Below are positions 1 through 8,641 of a stretch of 64,000 nt of DNA, piece after piece; the stretch's first letter is position 1; every line of letters starts with the position of its first letter. The stretch is from Parastagonospora avenae f. sp. tritici 18332-5. Taxonomy: Eukaryota; Ascomycota; Dothideomycetes; Pleosporales; Phaeosphaeriaceae. Under the pieces are notes generated by a model. That model was not told the origin of the DNA and ran no database searches. It saw nothing but the letters and a program-made list of their open reading frames with translations. The stretch spans positions 713,900-777,899 of the forward strand of contig JAFJTR010000006.1 in NCBI GenBank assembly GCA_022559985.1, written 5' to 3'. Made by a program: the position numbers and the translations under genes.

Positions 1-22
1 ACAAAAGGAACATATTTTACTG

Positions 23-1369
23 TTAAGATTTGCGATAGATATCGCCTGTGCGTCTGATCTCATCTTCTGCGTCCTTTCCTCTTCCTGTAGCTTCTAGCTT
101 CCTTACCAAAGGTAAGACCTCCTTGCCGAATCGCTCGATGTCTTCGTCATAGTGCAAGTGAGCAGTCAGCACTAAGCTCACTCCCAAACTCTTCAACAAC
201 AGAATGCGGTCTGCAATTTGCTCCTTTGTACCAATGAGTTTCGTCTTGAATCCGTCGTTGTACTGCACCAAATCTTCGAGCTTGCTGTTTGCCCACATGC
301 CCTTCTTATTACTAGTACTAGCACCAGCTTGCTGCACTGCGTCACGGAAAGCTGTGACGGCTTCCAGATCAGCTTTACCCTGGATCTCTTGCAAGACGTG
401 GATAGCTTCTTCTTCCGTCTCGCGGATAATGACGAACCCGTTCACTGCGAATCGAACCTGACCTTCGCGTCCAACTTTTCGCGCGCGCTCCTTAACGTCA
501 GCAATCTGCTCACGGAAGCCGTCCAGATCATTCCCGTTCATGAAGTACCAGTCCGAAACTTCAGAACCGTTGACCCTAGCGTCATCGCTGTTTCCGCCCT
601 GGAAAATTTCAGGATGAGGCTTCTGGAGCGGTTTCGGTGATAGCACGTAATTTTTAAATTGGTACTGCGAACTATGTTAGTATCCCTCTCATACGCTAAA
701 CTTGACTGGCTATCACTTACGAAGTCACCACCAAACGTAAAGCCCTCTTCGCCGGCTGTCCAAATTCCCTTGAGTGCGCGAATGAACTCGTTCGAGCGTC
801 TGTAGCGCTCACTGTGCTCGAGCCACCATTGCCCGATGCTCAAGAACTCGCTCTTATTCCAGCCAGATACGATGTTAACAGCAATTCGCCCGTTGGTGTA
901 GTTGTCAATGCTGGCGATCTGCTTTGCTGCAACTGTCGGGTTCCATGGACCTGGAAGTATGGCAGCAATGAGTTTGAGGCGCTCTGTGCTGTGCAAGAGT
1001 GCCTGAGACAATGACACACTTTCGTGCTGATTCACAGCGCCATACGATGCCGTGAAACGGATTTGAGTGAGAGCATACTCAAATCCGTATTCTTCGGCTG
1101 TTTTTGCGTAGCTTACATTTGATTGCAAGTCCCACTTAGTCTTTTGTTCTATCTTCGAAACCACTAAGCCGCCGGATACATTTGGAACCCAATACCTATA
1201 TGTCGATATTAAGTGAAGTAGTAAAGTCGTGAATATATGTAACTCACGCGAAAAGTACACGATCAGGATCTTGATTCAGATCCAATTGCTTTGTAGGCGT
1301 GTAACCGTCTGTTGCCCCATCGGAGTGACCATTAGTGCTATCTGCACCGTTGCTCTCAGTTTCTGCCAT
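23..1369 (-). CDS. sfnG: SfnG-type FMNH2-dependent dimethylsulfone monooxygenase
   Basis: Flavin-dependent monooxygenase of the bacterial-luciferase (LLM) superfamily. Exons are 1369-1248, 1195-721 and 664-23, giving 412 aa. The ATG opens a short Ser/Asn/Gly-rich leader. The core then starts with AYWVPNVSGGLVVSKIEQ, the diagnostic SfnG opening, followed by EYALTQIRFTASYGA, ILPGPWNPTVAAKQ, NIVSGW and WLEHSERYRRS. The C-terminal part has KPLQKPHPEIFQGG, the LVQYNDGFKT segment and a LIGTKEQIADR block. SfnG proteins of pseudomonads oxidise dimethylsulfone to methanesulfinate with FMNH2 from a separate reductase, and feed sulfur assimilation. The fungal copy has two conventional introns. It is the leftmost member of a four-gene block with an SfnB/DszC-like enzyme. 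No flavin reductase is visible; it could lie left of base 1. The natural substrate in this organism is not proven. Confidence 0.9.
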
Positions 1370-1808
1370 AATTGTCAGTCACACCATGAAAGTATTATGC
1401 TAATTCGGTATCTACCTGTCTTTTGTCTCTTGCGCGGTGGCATTTTGTATGTCAGATATTATGAAATGCCGAATGTGACAACAAGATGGCGTGAGATGGT
1501 GACAGCACAGTCGTGGACCAGATGTGCACATTGTAAGCGTAAATTGCGTGCTCTGCAACCACGCGTGGGATGTGCGGGGTTGACGTACATCGGACCTTAT
1601 GATTCACGTGAACTACAATTTGATAGTCAAGATCTACACGCCAATAAACTCGCCTAAAATTCCAAGTCGGTGGTTAACGAACAGCGACACTAGATCGTGG
1701 TGTAGCGTGTGAAGTCCCTTGTCAGTGACGACAACTCTAGAGTCGGACCAACCCTTGTTATCTGCCATGATTTGATTTGTGTACAAGGGCACATTATTTC
1801 CAGGTAGG
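1370..1808. promoter_or_regulatory. Upstream region of the SfnG-like gene with two perfect palindromes
   Basis: There is no gene here. The segment separates the SfnG-like start from the stop codon of the next minus-strand gene. It holds CCACGCGTGG at 1559-1568 and TTCACGTGAA at 1603-1612, both perfect 10-bp palindromes. The second is an E-box of the CACGTGA type that Cbf1-Met4 uses at yeast sulfur genes. A regulatory role is inferred from position and form only. Confidence 0.45.
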
Positions 1809-3214
1809 CTAATTAACGCCTAACCGAACTACCAGCCGTCTTCCACTGAGTTCTCCGCTTCTGATTCTATCGAGACTCGGGCCGATCGCCGCCAACCCGC
1901 CATCCTCATACACTGTTTCTGGCAACTTGAGTCTCCCATTTCCGAGGAGTATAGAGAGCCAATTGCTCAACACGTGCCCGATATCTCGGCTCGTGTGGAA
2001 CAATTTGATCGGTACTTGGTGAGTTCGGACGCTCGGGACTTGTTCTTTCGGAGAGCCCACCAAGCAGACGAGATGCGCGCGCGACATACCAGACCGTCTA
2101 CTGTCGATGTTTTCTCCGAATTTCCCTATTTCAGCATGGCTATGTCCAGCTGCTAGAAGCCTTTGACACCATGTTGAAGTATCCACTCCGACTGTATCGA
2201 AAGCAAACCTTAAAGGCGCCGAAATGGCAGCACGTACTTCGGTCGCAGCTTGATCGAGATCGGACCGGTCTACAATCAAGTCTTTCAGATAGTGTCAGGA
2301 AAGATGATCAGCTATCAGTTGAGATGATTCTACGTACCGGCTCCGAGTCGTTCTAGAGTTTCACCGTGTTTTGCTTTGTTGGTAATCACAACGGTCCTCA
2401 TTCCACTCCAATTTGCGAGCTGTATAGCTATCTGCCCCGTGATAGTAGAACCTAATAGGATGTCAGTTAGAGCTCTAGAATTACTACGTCGTTAGAAGCT
2501 GACCTCCGTAGATGAGTATCCAATCTCCGGCACCAGGATGATCGTGAGGCTCTATTGCGTCGAACACCTCTCTCACAATATCTTCAGGCATGTCATCCCG
2601 GCCTTGCCCTCGAGCAAGATTCAGGAGATCCATTTGTAAGCCCTTTCTGTGCGACATGGTCATACCTAGGCACACTCCCAGACTGATCGTTGCAGCAACA
2701 AAGGCCACACCTACCGAAGCTGCTTGCGGTGCATATATGTTTTTTGGCAACCTGACCGCATTGAATTCATCCACTACTGCGTACTCCTGGAATCCGGATT
2801 TTCTGAAATCGCGATAGTCCGTAGCGATGGACAGAACCTGACGACTTTAGCATTCTGATGTAGTGGTGAAGTTAGGACCTACGATATCTCCCACTTCGAA
2901 GTCGGAAGGCTGTGCTGGGTGCTGACGAACAATCTTGCCTACTAGTTCCCGACCATTGACGCAAGGAAATGCAGGTAAGGCAAAACCGTATGCACTGTCC
3001 AAAGTTTAGAGACGCAAAATCGTTTCGAAAGATTGGAGGCCTACGCTGATTTCCAATCTATGGGGTTCAGTCCTACAGCCAATACCTGCACGAGTAGTTC
3101 TCCAGACGATATGCTAGGCAAATTTCTGGATGTCGCAATTTCGTAAGGTTGGCGTGCTTGATAGAGCAACAATTGCGTCTGACTCTGCGGTAGTGACACA
3201 GTTCGTGTAGACAT
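1809..3214 (-). CDS. Zinc-binding/enoyl-reductase-like medium-chain dehydrogenase
   Basis: NAD(P)-dependent oxidoreductase of the medium-chain dehydrogenase/quinone-reductase family, closest in layout to fungal ToxD-like trans-enoyl reductases. Exons are 3214-3045, 2994-2883, 2837-2504, 2451-2338 and 2281-1809, giving 400 aa. The GroES-like half has LLVQVLAVGLNPIDWK and VNGRELVGKIV. The nucleotide-binding half starts with WILIYGGSTITGQIAIQLA and continues with TVVITNKAKH and LGADLIVDRS. Typical structural zinc cysteines are not seen, as in the quinone-reductase branch. It could look fragmented in a naive ORF scan, but splicing four short introns (45-60 nt) restores one uninterrupted frame. 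An in-frame ATG at 3292 exists but adds a basic, non-family leader, so I start at 3214. Its role in a sulfone pathway is unknown; it may be a passenger of the cluster. Confidence 0.8.
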
Positions 3215-3804
3215 GACTTCAAACTGTCCGAAGATCTGTTTTTTTCTCTTCTCGGACTTTGAGATCCTTCCGCTGCGTCGAATGTGGCCCATATTGCCTC
3301 AGATCAAAACATGTGAACTATGTATAAACTTCCTTGAAAATGTTCTTACCAGAGCAATATGAGAAAGGACGAATATGCGTGGGATACTTTTACAATGACG
3401 TGGGCAAGCCCTGCAAGCTGAGCCATATCGACTTACCGCTGATGATCCTCGGCACTCAGTAGCATAAACTTGTGTTCATCCTCTGAAAAAAGTCTGAGCC
3501 CGACACAGATTAATGAGACAATCCGAAAGTACAAAGACGTGATTTGCCGTAACTGGCCGTAAAATCACTCCATGACATGGTGTATTAACCGCGGGTGTTA
3601 GCGTGCTTCGAAAGAGATGCTTGAGATCTTCGGCTCGATTGCGGTGCCTAGAGAACAACAAATGCCGCTAATAGAGCCGGAGCACGTCATGTGCTTTCAC
3701 ATAGTCGTGATGACTATACCACGTAGTAAGCCATGTGAAAGTTCGATAGAGCTGTAGATAAGAGCAAGAGATTTACGTGAGTGTCCACATCCACAAACAC
3801 AATC
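3215..3804. promoter_or_regulatory. Divergent promoter between dehydrogenase and permease genes
   Basis: This 590-bp non-coding segment separates two divergently transcribed genes. It contains a dense set of inverted repeats between 3681 and 3741. They are AGCAC/GTGCT (3681-3685 and 3691-3695, 5-bp spacer), ATAGTC/GACTAT (3701-3706 and 3712-3717, 5-bp spacer) and CTTTCACAT/ATGTGAAAG (3694-3702 and 3733-3741). They lie 64-124 bp upstream of the permease ATG, a sensible place for activator sites. The binding factor is unknown. Confidence 0.45.
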
Positions 3805-4808
3805 ATGCCTGCTTCATCGACATCCGATTTGAACAGCAAGAACACTACCGGACATGCCGATGTCGAGAAGCAGGTCACCCAGGAGACCGCTAGCGTACCA
3901 ATAGCAGCTCCAAAGACATTGGGTGCTGGAGTAAGTAAAGCTGGTCAGGTTATCGATCATTGTACTAAGAGTCGTAGACAGCGCTCCCAATAGGCGTCTT
4001 TGCCACTACTCTGACTACCTTGTCGTTCAGTCTCATGGAATGGCGTGGTGAGCAAACCCCGATTCACAGGTCGCACACGAGGCGTGGGCTGACTTCGATC
4101 CCCATAATTCAGGCGTCACGACGAACAACGTCTTCGTGGCCAATTTCTTTTTTGCGGCAGCATTTGGCTTAGTGGTAACTGCGCAATGGGAGCTGTCCGT
4201 TGGTAACGGTTTCGCGTACACAGTCTTTAGTGCCTTTGGTCAATCGAGTCAGTCGGTCCTATAGAGAAGATGCTGACTTCGGACAGGTCTATTCTATGCC
4301 GGTTACGGTGCCATCCTGACCCCAGCCTTTGGAGTCGTTGAAGCATATGGAGACAACGTCAAGGAGCTGAACAATGCTCTGGGGTTCTTCATGATCAGTC
4401 AGTGTTCAAATCCCGATATAGTCTTAGTTTGCTGATCCTGATGCAGTGTGGACTGTTTTCGCGCTGGTCTTCCTCGTAGCCTCTTTACCAACTAATCTAG
4501 TCTACATCTTGATCTTCTTCTTCGTCGAGCTGGGATTCATCCTAGTCGCGGCGTCTTACTTTGCCGTAGCCGATGGACATCCGGCTGCCTCCGTCAATCT
4601 GAAGAAAGGCGGCGGTGCTTTCTGCTTCCTAGCTGGATTGACGGGGTTCGTGTTATCTCCCTACAAACTGCATGTTACACACACACTAACCTCACATCTC
4701 CACTCTTGTAGGTGGTACCTGACATTCGCCTTGTTACTCAACGACTCTATTGTTGAACTCCCACTTGGCAATACCTCGAGGTTCTTTGCTAAGAGAAAGA
4801 CGCAATAA
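3805..4808 (+). CDS. GPR1/FUN34/YaaH-family (acetate-type) plasma-membrane permease
   Basis: Six-TM permease of the AceTr family, which moves acetate, other small carboxylates or ammonium in fungi (Ady2, AcpA). Exons are 3805-3930, 3978-4047, 4113-4238, 4287-4397, 4447-4645 and 4712-4808, giving 242 aa. After a polar N-terminus come PIGVFATTLTTLSFSLMEW, the NVFVANFFFAAAFGLV helix, YGAILTPAFGVVEAYGD, the WTVFALVFLVASLPTNLVYI helix, a further helix with FFFVELGFILVAASYFAVAD, and a final TGWYLTFALLLND segment. The first in-frame ATG is 3805; the codon at 3781 is GTG. The gene is short for the family at its N-terminus but has the full membrane core. In the cluster it could import a small organic acid or sulfonate; that substrate is inference. 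Confidence 0.85.
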
Positions 4809-5417
4809 ACGAGGACAAGCACCGGCGCTGTGCAAGGATTTTGCACGCGATGTCGGTCTTTCTACATACCGTTCCAGAAACCAATGTTGAGGCATGGGGT
4901 TATTGTGATGGAAGATGGTGTCATTGAGGGGTTAGATGGCGAATGCGCTCTCCTTTTTGGTGGTGAGCTTGGGGTTGTTTTAGTCCGCTTTGAGTTAGAA
5001 TGAACGTGTTAGTGTCTATCGCTTTATCGATCATCGCTCGTACACTTCACGCACAAGTCGACCTCTGAAGTGCCGTGGAGGCTTTTGTACCCCACGCTAA
5101 TGCTATCACTCATCAAACTAACTTTCAGCGAATACCCTGACGTTCGATGCATCTCTGTGTGGCCGTTTGCTGATTTTCGGTGGAACATCCTTGTCGACGT
5201 CCTTCCATCACCGTAACCGCCACATGTTGCTCGTTGCGTCGATTGTAGCCCCGCAGAAGGCTCCAAGATGAACGAATAGCACGCAATAAAGATAAGGCAT
5301 CATGCGATTTGCAGAGCTCTCCAGTGAGAACATGTCTGCATATATAGATATGCACCCTTGACATGAATTGTCTGTGATTGTGCATATAGAACTCACAAGG
5401 TCTTCTACAAACATACC
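4809..5417. promoter_or_regulatory. Intergenic region upstream of the SfnB/DszC-like gene
   Basis: No coding region is supported here. About 64-81 bp before the downstream ATG lies an 18-bp dyad, TGCATATATAGATATGCA at 5337-5354 (7-bp arms, 4-bp spacer), which contains a TATATA element and may be the core promoter. Confidence 0.35.
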
Positions 5418-6920
5418 ATGGCTATCACTAACGGCTCTAGTGGCAAGCACGGAAACGCCCAAGACGTTGACTTTAGAGATCCTGCTGTGTATGACCAATA
5501 TGCGAAGACTTGGTCATCGATTCCAGGAGACGAAGCCGGCTGGGTCCAGCGTGCTCAAGAGGTTGCAGATGTTCTTGCTGCCGACGCAGTACTTCGCGAT
5601 CAGGAGAATAAATCTCCCCGGGCCGAGGTTGCTCTGCTGAAGCATTCCGGGCTGCTCAAGATTTTGGGACCAAGGGAATACGGCGGTGGTGGCCAACCTT
5701 GGAGTGTTGGTGAGCTCTCATTTTTCATAGTATGCAGTGCGTACACTAACCTTGGCGCAGGCTACAAAGCTATTCGAAAGGTAGCGGAAGCCGATGGGTA
5801 CGATTCTCGGTCTTAAATCTTGGTCTACACATGCTAATTGTCCTAGCTCGATCGGAATGCTGCTCGGATATCATCTTCTGTGGTCGACAACAGCAAGTGT
5901 GGTTGGCTTGCCTGAGCAAGCCGATCGTATCCAGAAGCTCATTATTGAAAACAACTACTTCATCGGCGGTGCTGTTAATCCTAGAGATAGCGACTTGGCT
6001 ATAAGATCCGACGGCGACAAGATTGTGTTCAATGGCTTCAAATTTTTCAACACTGGGGGTGTGATCTCCGATCTTACCGTTCTCGAGGGTGTCTACGAAG
6101 GCACTGGAAATCACATCTTTGCCTTTGCAAAGACAGATCAACCCGGAATCCAATTTGGGCATGACTGGAACAATATCGGACTTCGCCTGACGGAGTCTGG
6201 CAGTGTTAAGATCTCCGATGTAAGCGTTTCATGGACGGATGCGCTCGGCTGGAATGTCGAGAAGAAAGAGCCAGATCCTCGCGCGCTTCAAATTCCATTT
6301 GCGACTCTTCTGCTGCCTTCAATCCAGCTTGTCTTTAGCAACTTCTATTTGGGGATCGCTCTCGGTGCGCAGCAGTACGCAGCAAAGTACACTGTGAAGG
6401 GTACAAGAGCTTGGCCGTTTGGCGGTGATGTAAGTACACGATCCATCAGTATCCATCAAGCACAGTGAGCATCATCGCAGCGTGTCGTGGTCTGACGCAC
6501 AAACAGAACAAAGAGAAGGCAACAGATGAGTTCTACATTCTCGAGCGCTATGGCAATTTCCACGCCCACCTGCGCGCCGCCTCTGCCCTTGCAGACCGTG
6601 CAGGTCGGGAGGTTGACGCAATCTACCAAAAGTATGGGGGTGATCTCGATATCCGCGCCAAATTGACGGCGCGCGAGCGAGGTGAGCTGGCCGAGTGGGT
6701 CGCGAGCGTCAAGGTTGTCGCGACAGACACTAGTCTGCGAGTTACATCGGGTGTGTTTGAAGTCACGGGTGCAAAAGCGACAAGCCAGAAGGTCGGGCTG
6801 GACCGATTCTGGAGGGATATCAGGACGCACTCGTTGCACGATCCTGTTGCGTACAAGAACCGGGAATTGGGGAGGTTTGAGTTGCTGGATGAGATTCCTG
6901 AGGCTACCTGGTATACTTGA
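5418..6920 (+). CDS. SfnB/DszC-type flavin-dependent sulfur-acquisition monooxygenase
   Basis: Acyl-CoA-dehydrogenase-fold flavoenzyme of the SfnB/DszC group, whose bacterial members oxidise organosulfur compounds (sulfones, sulfinates, dibenzothiophene) with FMNH2. Exons are 5418-5709, 5761-5797 (only 37 nt), 5847-6429 and 6507-6920, giving 441 aa. Visible blocks are LKHSGLLKILGPREYGGGGQ, KVAEADGSIGMLLGYHLLW, the GGAVNPRDSDL loop, GFKFFNTGGVISDLTVLEGV, HDWNNIGLRLTESGS, WTDALGW, FSNFYLGIALGAQQYAA and a C-terminus with HSLHDPVAYKNRELG and ending PEATWYT, which resembles the DszC tail. It sits in the same block as the SfnG-like enzyme and should act on the same class of substrate. The family assignment is strong; the exact substrate is unknown. 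Confidence 0.87.
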
Positions 6921-7122
6921 ATATGCCGTCTCAATTGAATTCAATGACATACGTTCTGGTGTATTGACTGACACCTTCACGTGAGGCTACATGTACGTCA
7001 CTTTTGTGAAATTTATGACCTAACGCAGACAGGTATAACGACACCCTTGTTTGGGCCAATCTGTACCTTATTCTGGGACATTTCAAAATGTCGCGGAACT
7101 AACAAAGCAAGCAGCACAGATA

Positions 7123-8641
7123 CTAGTCGTGCTCCCCAAGCACCATAGCATGTGTATCGTCCGCTAACTCGTCGTTATCATCCTCCAACTCCTCATTATC
7201 GTCTTCCAAGCCCTCGTTATCTTGATTGACCTCAGCCAGATCTTCCTTCGTCCACACATGAGGCAGCGGCGCAGTCCAACCTGACTTAATCAGTAACGTA
7301 GGCGCCTCCTCACATGCCCTCGAGCTTCTCATATCCATATTCGGAGTTGGGCGCGAGATAGTGGTGCATCATCAAACTGAGAACGAGGCGATGGAGCGAA
7401 TGGTGTTTCGAGGCAAACTGTAAGAGACCCATAGACACTACTCTATCGAGATTGCCCCCGTTCTCAATGTCCGAGCAAGGTTCGCGAATTAAGCTTTTCG
7501 CCTCATCAATGTAGATATCGTCGATGGTGAGGTCCTGCAAGCTATCCGGAAAGTCGGTCTGTATTTTAGGCTGTGCATCCAAGTCATGGTCGTTGCTGAA
7601 AACCAGCGTCGCCATGTGAACATGAAGTTTACGAAGCTCAATTAGGCCCTTGAAGCTAGTCCACAAAAAAACCCCAAAGTCTTGAGCTGTCCAACGTAGG
7701 GACTTTAGATGTGGTGTATGTCGCTCCCGTGCCAGGATAACGGTGTCGAAATCCTGCTGTGTCGTTCGTGTGCATCCCGCCCAAGAACCGCAACGGTCGA
7801 TAATGAGTTCTCCCAAGTTGGAGGTAGGGTAAACTTGTATGATTTTGGTGATCGATGCTGGAAAGAGGTCATCCACCTGCATGAACACTAGTCGGCGTAG
7901 CAAGGGTCGTGTGGGCATCGGTAGTGGTACGGCAAAGAGTGGGTCGTGAATCAGATCAGAGTAATCGTGCATCTCGAGAGTTTCCATTGAAGGCAGCAGG
8001 GGAACTTCTCTTTCTGCAAGGGTAAATCCGCGGTAAACCAGGCTTTTCAGCTTCTTCATCCGGGCTGCACCTTCGTCCGAACTGTCAACGATGATTGACA
8101 CTGCGGACTCGTTGTGACTCGATTGGAACCGAGGTATACATTGATACAAATCTAGATGTTCAATGTTTTTGGCCATGCAGATGATGAGCGCAAGAACTTA
8201 GAGTTTCGATGTACCCTGGTATATAAGCTGCTCAGAAAGAATGTGTCCAAACCATTGAAGCCGGCGTTTGAGGCATGTATAATCGCCAAGTGTCTTTGTG
8301 ACGACTACCGTTATAACTTCGTTGACAAGACCCATGCACTTCCATAAATCAGACTTGTCTTGGTGCTTCTGTTATTCAGTCTGTTCAACGTCAGGTGATG
8401 GCGCGACTGCGATGCGCAAGATATGCTGCACGAGCGGCTGGCGCGAGAGGAGCGTAAAGAACAATCGCCACAGCTGGTTCTCGTCCTTTTCGCGAAGGGT
8501 GGTGTCTTGGTATAGATACGGCTCGGTGACAGAGCGGTAATATCTGGACGACTTGGAGAGTGCGCTCAAAGCTGATGTGTCTCCAACAAGACAGCGACAA
8601 ATGTGAGCGTCAAGCTCAGTAGAGAGCTTGCTCAGCGACAT
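7123..8641 (-). pseudogene. Decayed F-box/LRR-like gene with two in-frame TAA stops
   Basis: The reading frame opens with MSLSKLSTELDAHICRCL, an F-box-like start, and runs on in one frame through leucine-rich, LRR-like sequence (KNIEHLDLYQC, SLRWTAQDFGVFLW) to about 7310. Two TAA codons interrupt it at 8374-8372 and 8200-8198. The translation on both sides and between them keeps family character (DLWKCMGLVNEV, then GHILSEQLIYQG). No GT-AG intron of workable size removes either stop. Both would be CAA (Gln) before a C-to-T change. Near the end, a G-run at 7317-7319 appears to have gained one base: dropping it joins the frame to an acidic tail (GLEDDNEELEDDNDELADD) ending at 7123. The extra tail is less certain than the two stops. 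Confidence 0.7.

Noticed and set aside
1809..3214. Dehydrogenase as a broken gene
   Set aside because: The apparent stops all fall in four short introns with good splice signals; the spliced frame is complete and 400 aa long.
8198..8374. Stop codons rescued by A-to-I mRNA editing
   Set aside because: Known fungal rescue turns UAG into UGG; a UAA stop would need two edits, and the family residue at these sites is Gln rather than Trp.
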